A DNA stretch of 64,000 nt from Leisingera daeponensis DSM 23529 (GTDB lineage Bacteria > Pseudomonadota > Alphaproteobacteria > Rhodobacterales > Rhodobacteraceae). Shown here one piece after another: positions 8,648-16,380 of this stretch (positions are counted from its first letter, which is position 1; every line of letters starts with the position of its first letter). A program made the translations under genes and the position numbers. The DNA lies in contig NZ_KI421500.1 of assembly GCF_000473145.1 (NCBI RefSeq), forward strand, positions 3,435,725 to 3,499,724, read 5' to 3'. The notes below the pieces were generated by a model. It did no database searches and had not been told where the DNA came from. It saw nothing but the letters and a program-made list of their open reading frames with translations.

Positions 8648-9935
8648 GATCTGTTCCTTTGACCGGAGAGGAGGTGAGAGAGTTCATCATGCGGACAATC
8701 CGCATGGCGCTGGCGATGCCGTCTTCGTGAAAGCCGTGGCGGTTGTAGGCACCGGCGAACCAGGTCCGGTTCTGCCCCTGCATCGCCCGGATCTGGTGCT
8801 GCGCACGCAGCGCCGCCTTGTCGAAGACCGGGTGCGAGAATTCCACCGTGTCATAGACCCTCTCCGCGGGAATGGGACGGGTCGGGTTCAGGGTCACGAA
8901 CAGCGGGTCGCTTTCGGGGATGTTTTGCAGGCGGTTCATCCAGTAGGTGACGCCGACGCCGCCGTCCTGGCTGCGGTAGGCCCAGCTGGACCAGCAGCTG
9001 CGCCGCTTGGGCATCTGGCCTTCGTCGCAATGCAGAACCGCCGTGTTCGGCTGATAGCGGATCGCCCCCAGCGCTGCGGCCTCGGCCGGTGTGGCATCTG
9101 CCCCCAGAATGGCCAGCGCCTGATCGGAATGGCAGGCAAGGATGATGTCATCGAACAGGCGCGGGTCTGCGCCCTCTGCCTGCACCAAAACGCCGCCCGC
9201 CTGCCGGGTGACCTGCCGGATCGGGCTGCCGGTGCGGATCTCGCAGCCGCGCGCAACCAGCGCCGCCTCCAGCCGGCGGACGTATTCGATGCTGCCGCCC
9301 TTGACCGTCCACCACTGGTGCTTGCCGGTGCCCGCCAGCAGCGCGTGGTTGCGGAAGAAACGGACCAGCGACTTGGCCGGAAAGGCATCGACGTCGGTGA
9401 CCGGGGTCGACCAGATCGCGCCGCACATCGGCATTAGGTAATGGTCGCGGAACCAGCTGCCCAGGCCCAGTTCCTCCACCAGTTCGCCAATGGTCTTGTC
9501 GTCATCGGTGGCGGCGGCCTCGGCCCGTTTTCCGAAACGCACGATGTCCGCGACCATCTTGTGAAACTGCGGGCGCACCAGATTGCGCTTCTGCGCCGCC
9601 AGCATCCGCAGGCTGTTCAGCCCGTATTCCAGGCGGCCGTTGTCGATGCTGGCGCAAAAGCTCATCTCGCTTTTGATCACCGGCACGTCGAGCTCGCGGA
9701 ACAGCCGGGTGAGGTAAGGGTAGGTGACATAGTTGAACACGATGAAGCCGGTATCGACCGGCTGATCGCCGTTCTTGCCCGCCAGAACCGTGCGGGCATG
9801 GCCGCCCAGCCGGGGCGCGGCCTCAAACAAGGTGACGTCATGGCTGCCAGCCAGATAATACGCCGCGGACAGTCCGGAAATGCCGCCTCCCGCGATGGCG
9901 ATCTTGCGGCGTGGCCCCTGAGTTTGATCCAGCAT
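8586..9935 (-). CDS. FAD-dependent oxidoreductase (amine-oxidase/phytoene-desaturase type)
   Basis: A 449-residue flavoprotein. The N-terminal dinucleotide-binding motif IAIAGGGISGLSAAYYL is followed by a conserved acidic residue in LFEAAPRLGGHA, and the family signature DTGFIVFN follows. Such proteins sit next to cyclopropane-synthase-like genes across proteobacteria and may desaturate methylated acyl chains; UfaD of the furan fatty acid pathway is a possible counterpart. I chose the ATG at 9935 because the 16 residues upstream cross the promoter element at 9966-9995. It heads a six-gene leftward operon down to the photolyase gene. The catalytic role is inferred, not shown. Confidence 0.82.
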   Translation of the reverse strand: MLDQTQGPRRKIAIAGGGISGLSAAYYLAGSHDVTLFEAAPRLGGHARTVLAGKNGDQPVDTGFIVFNYVTYPYLTRLFRELDVPVIKSEMSFCASIDNGRLEYGLNSLRMLAAQKRNLVRPQFHKMVADIVRFGKRAEAAATDDDKTIGELVEELGLGSWFRDHYLMPMCGAIWSTPVTDVDAFPAKSLVRFFRNHALLAGTGKHQWWTVKGGSIEYVRRLEAALVARGCEIRTGSPIRQVTRQAGGVLVQAEGADPRLFDDIILACHSDQALAILGADATPAEAAALGAIRYQPNTAVLHCDEGQMPKRRSCWSSWAYRSQDGGVGVTYWMNRLQNIPESDPLFVTLNPTRPIPAERVYDTVEFSHPVFDKAALRAQHQIRAMQGQNRTWFAGAYNRHGFHEDGIASAMRIVRMMNSLTSSPVKGTDHGIHGQSPSVGIPGHLRETA

Positions 9936-9965
9936 GCGTCGGTTTTCCCTTGCTGTTGTTTGGAC

Positions 9966-9995
9966 CGGATACGCCGCAGGCAAGAAAGCGGATCA
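9966..9995 (-). promoter_or_regulatory. putative RpoE (sigma-E) promoter for the leftward lipid/photolyase operon
   Basis: On the minus strand TGATCC (9995-9990) is followed after exactly 18 bases by TATCCG (9971-9966). The other three elements in this island have the same -35, the same spacer and TAACCG or TAACCT at -10. It would start transcription about 25-30 bases before the FAD gene at 9935. It resembles the RpoE consensus known from Rhodobacter. Confidence 0.7.
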
Positions 9996-10025
9996 CCGCA
10001 TTCGCGATAAAACTGTGCGTGCGGG

Positions 10026-10055
10026 TGATCCGGGGCGGCGGCGGCTGCGTAACCT
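10026..10055 (+). promoter_or_regulatory. putative RpoE promoter for the DUF1365-SDR operon
   Basis: TGATCC at 10026-10031, 18-base spacer, TAACCT at 10050-10055. The -10 ends only 4 bases before the ATG at 10060, so the transcript is expected to be leaderless or nearly so. It lies 30 bases from the divergent element at 9966-9995. Confidence 0.72.
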
Positions 10056-10059
10056 GTGC

Positions 10060-10830
10060 ATGATTGAGCATGTTTCAGCACAGACGTTTCATGCCCGCCG
10101 GGGGCGGCTGAAGAACGCCTTCCGCTATGGGGTGGATTATATTCTGACCGACATGACCCGCGGCGCGCCGCCGCTGCTGTCGCGCAACCGCTTCAACCTG
10201 TTTTCGATCCACGACCGGCGTCACGGCGGCCCGCGCGGCCGCGGCCGCGGCCTCCTGTGGTTCCGGGAGGAGCTGGAGCGGCGCGGCTTTCCCTTGGAGG
10301 GCGCCCATCTGATGCTGCTGACCCAGCCGAGCTTCCTGTGGTTCCATTTCAATCCGGTGAGTTTCTGGATTGCGGTCAGGGACGGCAGTCCGCGCGCCTT
10401 CATTGCGGAGGTGAACAACACCTTCGGCCACCGCCACTGCTATTTCGCGGCGCATCCGGATTTCCGCCCGATCCTGCACAGCGATGTGATCGAGGCGGAG
10501 AAGCTGATGCATGTCTCGCCGTTTCAGCAGGTCGCGGGGCGCTACCGGTTCAACTTCGGGATGACGGAACAGGCGTTCAATATCCGGATTTCCTATACCA
10601 ACGGGGCCGAGGGTGTGCTTGCCACGCTGGAGGGGGCGCGCCGCCCGGTGACATCCGGCGGCCTGCTGCGCGCCGCGCTGCGCAGGCCCTTCGGGGCGGC
10701 CCGCGTGGTGGCGCTGATTTACTGGCAGGCGCTCAGGCTTTGGATCAAGCGGGCGCCGTTCCTGCGCAAGCCGCCACCGCCAAAGCCGCTGATTTCCGAC
10801 AGTTCGACATTTTCCGGAGGCGGAGCATGA
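10060..10830 (+). CDS. DUF1365 family protein
   Basis: A 256-residue protein with the DUF1365 pattern: HARRGRLKNAFRYGVDY at the N terminus, NLFSIHDRRHGG, FNPVSFWIA, NNTFGHRHCY and the later HVSPFQ motif. The biochemical activity of DUF1365 is not known; the gene almost always accompanies an FAD oxidoreductase and a CFA-synthase-like gene, as here, which implies a role in acyl-chain modification. The start is the ATG at 10060: it gives the family N terminus and lies just downstream of the sigma-E-like -10. No ribosome binding site is visible, consistent with leaderless translation. It ends in an ATGA overlap with the following SDR gene. Confidence 0.82.
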   Translation: MIEHVSAQTFHARRGRLKNAFRYGVDYILTDMTRGAPPLLSRNRFNLFSIHDRRHGGPRGRGRGLLWFREELERRGFPLEGAHLMLLTQPSFLWFHFNPVSFWIAVRDGSPRAFIAEVNNTFGHRHCYFAAHPDFRPILHSDVIEAEKLMHVSPFQQVAGRYRFNFGMTEQAFNIRISYTNGAEGVLATLEGARRPVTSGGLLRAALRRPFGAARVVALIYWQALRLWIKRAPFLRKPPPPKPLISDSSTFSGGGA

Positions 10831-11552
10831 CAGATTTTGCAGGCAAGACCATCTGGCTGGTCGGGGCCAGTCACGGGCTGGGGCGCGCGGTGGCGCAGAA
10901 GCTGGACCAGGAGGGGGCCCGGCTGATTTTGTCGGCGCGGTCCGAAGACGCGCTGGAGGAGCTGGCAGGCGAGCTGACACAGGCGCAGGCGGTGCCGCTG
11001 GATGTGACCGATGCGGAGTCGGTCGCAGAGGCTTACCGCCGGGCCGGGCCGGTGGATGCGCTGGTCTACAACGCCGGCGCCTACGAGCCGATGCGGACCC
11101 AGAATTGGGATGCGGACGCGGTGCTGGGGATGAGCGATGTGAACTTCACCGGGGCGCTGCGGGTGCTGGGGCAGATCGTGCCGGAGTTCGTGAAGGCCGG
11201 GCGCGGCGATATCACCCTGGTCGGGTCCTTGGCGGGCTACCGGGGGCTGCCGGCCTCCATCGGCTATGGCGCCAGCAAGGCGGCGCTGATCAGCCTGGCG
11301 GAAACGATGCGCCTTGACCTGAGGGACAGCGGCGTCACCGTCCGCGTGGTCAATCCGGGCTTCATCAAAACCCGTCTGACGGACAAGAACAGCTTTAAGA
11401 TGCCGCAGCTGATGGAGCCTGAGGAGGCCGCCGGGCACGTGGTGTCCGCGATGCGCTCGCGCCGGTTCCGGACGGATTTCCCGCGCCCGTTTTCCTATGC
11501 GATCCGGGCGTTTGAGCTGCTGCCCGACTGGCTGGTCTACCGCGGCAAATAA
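10827..11552 (+). CDS. short-chain dehydrogenase/reductase
   Basis: A 241-residue classical SDR. The cofactor motif is present as LVGASHGLGRAVA, the NAG motif as YNAGAYEP, the catalytic serine in LVGSLAGY and the Tyr-Lys pair in YGASKAALIS; the carboxy-terminal NPGFIKTRL is usual. The substrate is unknown. It overlaps the DUF1365 gene by four bases and shares its promoter, so it should be induced with the lipid genes. It ends convergently toward chrR, with a strong hairpin between them. Confidence 0.85.
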   Translation: MTDFAGKTIWLVGASHGLGRAVAQKLDQEGARLILSARSEDALEELAGELTQAQAVPLDVTDAESVAEAYRRAGPVDALVYNAGAYEPMRTQNWDADAVLGMSDVNFTGALRVLGQIVPEFVKAGRGDITLVGSLAGYRGLPASIGYGASKAALISLAETMRLDLRDSGVTVRVVNPGFIKTRLTDKNSFKMPQLMEPEEAAGHVVSAMRSRRFRTDFPRPFSYAIRAFELLPDWLVYRGK

Positions 11553-11582
11553 GCCGGGCCGCCGCACGGGCGGCGTCCCGGC
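11553..11582. terminator. GC-rich hairpin between convergent SDR and chrR genes
   Basis: GCCGGG (11553-11558) pairs with CCCGGC (11577-11582), with a second inner GCCGCC/GGCGGC stem. No T-tract follows on the plus strand. Position between two converging genes supports a bidirectional terminator. Confidence 0.5.
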
Positions 11583-11591
11583 GTGCGGGCC

Positions 11592-12227
11592 TCAGATCCG
11601 GAACAGCGGCTGCAGCAGGCGCGGCATCAGCGCCTTGAACCGCAGCGGCGCGTCGGTGGCCGCCAGGCAGATGCAGGGATCGCCGGGATCTGCAACCGGC
11701 GTGTGATCCAGGTCTTCGTCGCCGATTTCGACATCGCCCACACCAAACCGCCCGGTCTCGTCGCTGAAGCTGCCCTGCAGCACCAGCGTCAGCTCCAGCC
11801 CGTTGTGGCTGTGATCCGGCACCGCCTGCCCCGCAGGGATATACAGCAGCCGGGCGGATCCCGCCGCATCTTCGAACAGGATGTCCTGTTTCACCCCCAT
11901 GCCCAGTGTCTTCCAGCGCAGCGGCCGCCCTTTCAGCGACTGCATCACCGGCCCGGGGTAGATTCCGGCAGCGTCATACACCGGCTCCGGCGCTGCGGGG
12001 GCGTCCAGCCGCGCCATCAGTTTCGGCTTTGCGTCCTGCGCCAAGGCCGCGCAAGCGGACGTTTCCAGCAGCGCGCCCCCAACCGCCTGATGCGCGCCAA
12101 GCGCCGCCTGGCAGTCGCGGCAATAGGACAGGTGGCTGGCGACAACCATGGAATAGGCGTGCGGCAGGCTGCCGGACGCATAGGCCGCGATCATCGGATC
12201 GGGGATGTGATGTGTGATTGCAGGCAT
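11592..12227 (-). CDS. chrR: anti-sigma-E factor ChrR
   Basis: A 211-residue two-domain zinc protein. The N-terminal anti-sigma domain carries the expected ligands His7, His32, Cys36 and Cys39 (HLSYCRDC), matching the H-H-C-C set of Rhodobacter ChrR shifted by one residue. The C-terminal half is a cupin with DHSHNGLE as its metal-ligand stretch. ChrR holds RpoE inactive and releases it when singlet oxygen or certain organic hydroperoxides are present. The start ATG directly abuts the rpoE stop codon (12228-12230), so the two proteins are made from one transcript. Confidence 0.93.
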   Translation of the reverse strand: MPAITHHIPDPMIAAYASGSLPHAYSMVVASHLSYCRDCQAALGAHQAVGGALLETSACAALAQDAKPKLMARLDAPAAPEPVYDAAGIYPGPVMQSLKGRPLRWKTLGMGVKQDILFEDAAGSARLLYIPAGQAVPDHSHNGLELTLVLQGSFSDETGRFGVGDVEIGDEDLDHTPVADPGDPCICLAATDAPLRFKALMPRLLQPLFRI

Positions 12228-12782
12228 TCAACGCAATCCTTTTAGTTCCTTGCGCAGCCGCCCAAGGCCAAGGCGGATACGCGACTTTACTGTTCCCAAG
12301 GGCAAGCCCGTCTGGGTGCTGATCTCCTGATGGGTCAAATCCCCGATATAGGCCTTTTCGATCATCTCCTTCTGATCGGGGTGAAGCTGCTGGATCGCTT
12401 GCTTCAGGTGCAGGGCCTCTTGCTCCAAAGCAAGGATCTGGCTGGCGTCGGGCTCGGTTCCGGGATCCTCGCCCAGTTCATCGGGCACCGGCCGGCTTTC
12501 CTTGCGGACGATATCTATATGGCGGTTGCGGGCGATCTGGTAGATCCACGCCGACGCCTGCGCCTTGTGCGGGTCAAACATCGCCGCCTTGCGCCAGATC
12601 GTCAGCATGACGTCCTGAACAATCTCCTCGGCCAGGGCAGGCCGCGCGCCGCAGCGGATGATGAACCCTTTGAGGCGCGGGGCCAGGAAATCGAACATGT
12701 CGCCGAACGCCGCGCGGTCCCGATGGTCGCGCACAGCCAGAAGCCAGACGGTCAGCTGCGAATAGGTTTTGTCTTTTGACAC
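12228..12782 (-). CDS. rpoE: ECF sigma factor RpoE (singlet-oxygen response)
   Basis: A 184-residue ECF sigma factor: region 2 around FLAPRLKGFI...AEEIVQDVMLTIW and ASAWIYQIARNRHID, region 4 around HQEISTQTGLPLGTVKSRI. I prefer the GTG at 12782, not the in-frame ATG at 12857, because the autoregulatory promoter -10 ends five bases before that ATG, which would put it at or before the transcription start, and because GAGGG lies ten bases before the GTG. It drives genes for tolerance of singlet oxygen, here including the neighbouring lipid and photolyase genes. It is paired with ChrR downstream. Confidence 0.92.
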   Translation of the reverse strand: MSKDKTYSQLTVWLLAVRDHRDRAAFGDMFDFLAPRLKGFIIRCGARPALAEEIVQDVMLTIWRKAAMFDPHKAQASAWIYQIARNRHIDIVRKESRPVPDELGEDPGTEPDASQILALEQEALHLKQAIQQLHPDQKEMIEKAYIGDLTHQEISTQTGLPLGTVKSRIRLGLGRLRKELKGLR

Positions 12783-12861
12783 TACTGCTTTGCCCTCAGG
12801 GGATGCCCGAAGCACAGCGGTATTCCCGGGCGGCCTATCCAAGTTTAGTGTCAGCATAGTC

Positions 12862-12891
12862 CGGTTACGGAGCGCTGGGAAAGTTGGATCA
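12862..12891 (-). promoter_or_regulatory. putative autoregulatory RpoE promoter of rpoE-chrR
   Basis: Minus strand TGATCC (12891-12886), 18-base spacer, TAACCG (12867-12862). It predicts a leader of about 70 bases to the GTG at 12782. Positive autoregulation of rpoE-chrR is established in Rhodobacter. Confidence 0.8.
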
Positions 12892-12941
12892 CGGGCTGCT
12901 GCAATTTTTACGCGGGGCAGATGCCGTCCGCCCAGGCAAAC

Positions 12942-12971
12942 TGATCCGCCTGCGGCAGCGGCGCGTAACCG
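12942..12971 (+). promoter_or_regulatory. putative RpoE promoter of the divergent SDR gene
   Basis: TGATCC at 12942-12947, 18-base spacer, TAACCG at 12966-12971, identical in both boxes and spacing to the rpoE element on the other strand. The gene starts at 13003, giving a leader of about 25 bases. Confidence 0.8.
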
Positions 12972-13002
12972 CTGCAAACGGTTTTCAGGAAAGTGACTGC
13001 TT

Positions 13003-13719
13003 ATGCGCAATATTGTTGTCAGCGGCGGGTCCGGGGCGATCGGGTCAGCCTTTGTCGGCGAACTGGCCCGCAAATACCCGCACGCCCGCATCCACAGCCT
13101 GTCGCGCAACCCGGATGCCCCCGTCCCGGAGGGCGTGCATAGGCTGCAGGTGGATTATCTGGACGAGGAAAGCCTGAAAGCCGCGGCAGAACAGGTCGCC
13201 AAGGCGGGCGCGGTTGATCTGATGATCGTGGCGGGGGGAATCCTGCATCAGGGGGATATGATGCCGGAAAAGTCGCTGCGGGAGCTGAGCGCCGAAAAAC
13301 TCCTGGCGCTGTTCACCGCCAACACGGTCGCCCCGGCCCTGACCGCCAAGCATTTCCTGCCGCTGCTGCCGCGGGACCGGCGGGGGGTCTTCGCCGCCCT
13401 GTCCGCCCGGGTCGGCAGTATCTCAGACAACCATCTGGGCGGCTGGTACTCCTACCGGGCGTCCAAGGCCGCCCTGAACATGATCATCCGCAATGCCGCG
13501 ATCGAAATCCGCCGCCGCAACCCGCAGGCCATTGCCGCCGGGCTGCATCCCGGCACGGTGGAAAGCGGCCTGTCTCAGCCCTTCCTGCGCAACGTCGCCC
13601 CGGAGAAACGCTTCTCGCCGCAGTATGCGGTGTCCCGGATGCTGGATGTGATCACCACCCTGACACCTGAGCACAGCGGCCAGTGTTTCGCCTGGGACGG
13701 CAGCCTTATCGACCCCTGA
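13003..13719 (+). CDS. SDR family oxidoreductase (CsgA-like)
   Basis: A 238-residue SDR with a short-form cofactor loop VVSGGSGAIGSAF, an active-site serine in ALSARVGSISD and YRASKAALNM as the Tyr-Lys pair. The C terminus ends HSGQCFAWDGSLIDP, a pattern common in the C-factor/CsgA-like subgroup of the Rossmann SDRs. The substrate is unknown. A sigma-E-like promoter lies immediately upstream and the gene is divergent from rpoE, so it is probably a direct member of the singlet-oxygen regulon. Confidence 0.85.
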   Translation: MRNIVVSGGSGAIGSAFVGELARKYPHARIHSLSRNPDAPVPEGVHRLQVDYLDEESLKAAAEQVAKAGAVDLMIVAGGILHQGDMMPEKSLRELSAEKLLALFTANTVAPALTAKHFLPLLPRDRRGVFAALSARVGSISDNHLGGWYSYRASKAALNMIIRNAAIEIRRRNPQAIAAGLHPGTVESGLSQPFLRNVAPEKRFSPQYAVSRMLDVITTLTPEHSGQCFAWDGSLIDP

Positions 13720-14099
13720 CCGGCCGCCAGCGCCAGATCTGCCCCGAAGGCCTGTCCCGGGGGCTTATGGCGGGGGCGTGGTCGAGGGCTGGCACCCCCG
13801 TCGCGGAAGCGGAGCTCAAATTTCTGGCACAAGGCCGCCGTCTGCCTGGCCGTATGCGGCAGGCATCGCCGCAAATGCGCACTCTGGGTAAAAAACATTT
13901 CCGGAAAATAAAAAATGTCTTTGTGATGCGCCTTCTTCCTCGCATCATTCTCTTGAGACCAGATGAGTCCGCACATCGGCCCTGATCTGGTGCGCTGAAC
14001 ACCGGCCCGCCCCGCCTGTCGCGGCTGCGCACGCCGGGAGACAAAAAGCCGAGGCAACACACTCGGCAAAAATGGCAATGAACCGGGAGGAAAATTCAA
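13720..14099. other. 380-base intergenic region with no gene
   Basis: No convincing coding frame on either strand. It contains a possible sigma-54 site (13790-13804), an A-rich patch near 13890-13920, and a GGGAGGAAAA ribosome site just before the ATG at 14100. A regulated promoter for the Amt-like gene is the likeliest content. Confidence 0.5.
13790..13804 (+). promoter_or_regulatory. possible sigma-54 (-24/-12) promoter for the Amt-like gene
   Basis: TGGCAC, five bases, TCGC keeps the invariant GG and GC dinucleotides at sigma-54 spacing, with one mismatch to TGGCAC-N5-TTGC. It lies about 300 bases before the gene. Nitrogen-regulated amt genes commonly use sigma-54, but the distance is long and such matches arise by chance. 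Confidence 0.3.
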
Positions 14100-15473
14100 A
14101 TGTCATTGGACGTGAGCACAATATTTGCTCAGCAAGTCACTCTGAACTCGCTGGTGCAGAACATTCTGTACGCATCGGGGATCGTCGGGGCAATCCTGGT
14201 GGTTGTCGGGCTTCTGCTGATCGACGCGGGCACCGCGCGCCGCAGGAACCTGTTCAACTCGACCATCGAAAAGACGCTGGGCTTCTTCCTCGGCTTTGCC
14301 ACCTACTACATCATCGGGTTCGGCCTGTGGGCCGGGCAGTATTACATCATGGAAGGCGCGACCATGATGGATTCCATCAATGACTGGTGGCTGGGCGGCG
14401 CGATGACAAACGCCCTGGCGCACCATACCGATCCGGGGACCTTTCCGGGGCTGAACACCTTCCAGATCTTCATCTTCTTCCTGGCGGTGTTTGCCGGGAT
14501 CATCAACATCCTGCTGCACTTCGCGGTGTCCGAGCGGATGAAGGCCCCGGCCTATTTCATCACCTGCATCGTGGCGACCGTTGTGTCCTCGGCGCTCAGC
14601 TGGGCAACCTGGGGGTCGGTCGGGCCGCTGACCAATGCGGGCTTCCATGACTTCTTCGGCGTTGGCTTTGTGTATCTGTTCCCTGCGGGCATGGCGCTGG
14701 TGTTCACGCCGAAACTGGGCGCGCGCCCCGGCATGATGGCACCGCACCCGCGGATCTCGGCCTATCTGGCGCCCAGCATCGGCCTGTGCGCGCCGGGCCT
14801 TTTGCTGATCTTTGCGGGCCTGCCGATGGTGATCCTGTCCTGCCTGTTCTTCTTTGATCCCGAAGCACTGGCGGTCAGCGTCACCATGGCCGACACCAGC
14901 GTCGGCATCGCAATCAACAACTATGCGATGGTCTGGGCCGGCGGCGCGATCACCGGCCTGCTGATTGCCTATTCGACCGGCAAATACGCCTATACCCTGC
15001 TTGGCCCTCTGGCGGGCTATGTCGCCGGGGCGTCGGGTTTCGATGTCTACCTGCCCTGGCAGGCTTTCATCGTTGGCCTTGCGGCGCCGTTTGTGGCCTA
15101 CGCGGTGTATGAGTTCACGCTGAAGCGCGGCATTGACGAGCATAAGCTGTTCCCGCTGTTCCTGGGCGCCGGCGTCTTCGGAATGATCGTGCTGGGGATT
15201 TTCAAGGCTGGCACTCCGCGCGGCGGCTACTTCGGCATCGAGGAGGGCGCCTATGCGTTCCAGCACGGGGAAATCTCGCTGGTGATGCAACTGGCGGGCA
15301 CGGCTGCCTGCATCGGCACCGGCGTGGTCACGGCGCTGATCCTGTCCTTCATCCTGGAGCGCACCGTGGGCCTGCGGGTGCATGAGGACGACCAGATCGA
15401 GGGCCTGGACGGCAAGATATGGGATCTGGAGCCTGACGTGCTCACCCATGCGGACAGCGCGCAGAACGCCTGA
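14100..15473 (+). CDS. divergent Amt/Mep/Rh-family membrane protein lacking the twin histidines
   Basis: A 457-residue protein with about eleven membrane helices. Family hallmarks: HDFFGVGFVYL at residues 183-193 aligns with the Amt segment D-F-A-G-G-T-V-V-H, and the C-terminal tail RVHEDDQIEGLD (426-437) matches the conserved GlnK-contacting tail. In these alignments the first pore histidine corresponds to Tyr192 and the second (E. coli AmtB His318) to Phe354 inside LFPLFLGAG, with identical spacing to the following G-I-F. True ammonium transporters need these residues, so transport may be altered, or the protein may sense or carry something else. No glnK gene is adjacent. The gene ends in a clear terminator. 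Confidence 0.75.
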   Translation: MSLDVSTIFAQQVTLNSLVQNILYASGIVGAILVVVGLLLIDAGTARRRNLFNSTIEKTLGFFLGFATYYIIGFGLWAGQYYIMEGATMMDSINDWWLGGAMTNALAHHTDPGTFPGLNTFQIFIFFLAVFAGIINILLHFAVSERMKAPAYFITCIVATVVSSALSWATWGSVGPLTNAGFHDFFGVGFVYLFPAGMALVFTPKLGARPGMMAPHPRISAYLAPSIGLCAPGLLLIFAGLPMVILSCLFFFDPEALAVSVTMADTSVGIAINNYAMVWAGGAITGLLIAYSTGKYAYTLLGPLAGYVAGASGFDVYLPWQAFIVGLAAPFVAYAVYEFTLKRGIDEHKLFPLFLGAGVFGMIVLGIFKAGTPRGGYFGIEEGAYAFQHGEISLVMQLAGTAACIGTGVVTALILSFILERTVGLRVHEDDQIEGLDGKIWDLEPDVLTHADSAQNA

Positions 15474-15492
15474 TCCCGCCCGCACCCGCAAA

Positions 15493-15520
15493 GGCTCCGG
15501 CATCTGCCGGAGCCTTTTTT
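15493..15520 (+). terminator. rho-independent terminator after the Amt-like gene
   Basis: GGCTCCGGC and GCCGGAGCC form a perfect 9-bp stem with a four-base loop, followed by TTTTTT. It lies 20 bases after the stop codon. Confidence 0.92.
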
Positions 15521-15548
15521 CATGACCGGGCCGGCTCCCGCCCGGGCA

Positions 15549-16253
15549 TCAAAGATGCGTGGTCAGCTTGTAGCCCGGCGCAAAGTACAGTTTGGCCAGC
15601 GTCACCGGGCTGCCGCGCAGCCAGGTGATCCGTTCCGCGGTGAACACAGGATCCCCGAGAGGCGCATCCAGAAACTCCGCCACCGATTGATCCGCCTTGG
15701 TGGCCATGAAGCTCAGCTCCAGATTGGTGAACGGCACTTTCTGCACCAGCCAGTCATTCGGGCCTGACTGCGAAAAATCCGCCTCCAGGATCTCCGGCAC
15801 GCTGTCCGGGATCACCCAGCGGACCTCGTACTGAAAGGGCGCATTGTCCGCATAATGCATGCACCTGACATGCAGCACCTCCTGGCCCTGCGGCAGATCA
15901 AGCCGCGCCGACAGCCAGGCCGGGGCGGCGGCCACGCTGCGCTCCACCAGCGCATAGCGGTACTCCGCGCCGGTTCCGGCAATCTCATCCCGCACCAGCG
16001 GGATCGAGAACTGCGCCTTGCGCACCGGCGAATTCAGCACCCTTGTGCCCGCCTTGCGCTTGCGTTCCAGGAAGCCTTCCTCCGCCAGCTCCCGCAGCGC
16101 CCGGTTGACGGTGGTGCGGGTGCTGGAAAACTCCTCTGCCAGCTCGGTCTCGCTCGGCAGCAGGCTGTCGGGTGCCCAGATCCGGTTCTGGATCCGGTCA
16201 AGAACGACCTGCTTGATATCCCGGTAGCTCATGTTCTGGCGCGGTGCTGCCAT
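15549..16253 (-). CDS. GntR-family regulator with UTRA domain (HutC-like)
   Basis: A 234-residue regulator. The winged helix appears as [40 protein letters not shown] split over residues 32-72, followed by a UTRA ligand domain ([27 protein letters not shown], and the terminal [16 protein letters not shown]). HutC-type members sense small metabolites such as urocanate. I chose the ATG at 16253 because GAGAGG stands 5 bases upstream; two earlier in-frame ATGs lack this. No catabolic operon adjoins, so the target is unknown; an AT-rich dyad upstream may be its own operator. Confidence 0.85.
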   Translation of the reverse strand: MAAPRQNMSYRDIKQVVLDRIQNRIWAPDSLLPSETELAEEFSSTRTTVNRALRELAEEGFLERKRKAGTRVLNSPVRKAQFSIPLVRDEIAGTGAEYRYALVERSVAAAPAWLSARLDLPQGQEVLHVRCMHYADNAPFQYEVRWVIPDSVPEILEADFSQSGPNDWLVQKVPFTNLELSFMATKADQSVAEFLDAPLGDPVFTAERITWLRGSPVTLAKLYFAPGYKLTTHL

Positions 16254-16279
16254 GGTGCCTCTCAGGGTCATAAAGAAAT

Positions 16280-16292
16280 TTATCACCTATAA
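16280..16292. promoter_or_regulatory. possible operator of the GntR/UTRA gene
   Basis: TTAT-N5-ATAA dyad in an AT-rich stretch 27 bases before the gntR start. GntR/HutC regulators bind short AT-rich dyads near their own promoters; the assignment is by position only. Confidence 0.3.
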
Positions 16293-16380
16293 GAATACAC
16301 ATAATCCCCGGGCAGGGAAGCGGCATCCGTCCCTGCGGCCTGGGCGCGCGGGCAGGGGGGGCTTGCCGGGCGTCAGCCGC

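Noticed and set aside
14103..15503. Minus-strand open frame of 466 codons opposite the Amt-like gene
   Set aside because: Charged, His/Gln/Asp-rich shadow of a membrane protein gene.
15621..15632. Further TGATCC match inside the gntR gene
   Set aside because: No TAACC box at 18 bases and inside coding sequence; not counted as an RpoE promoter.
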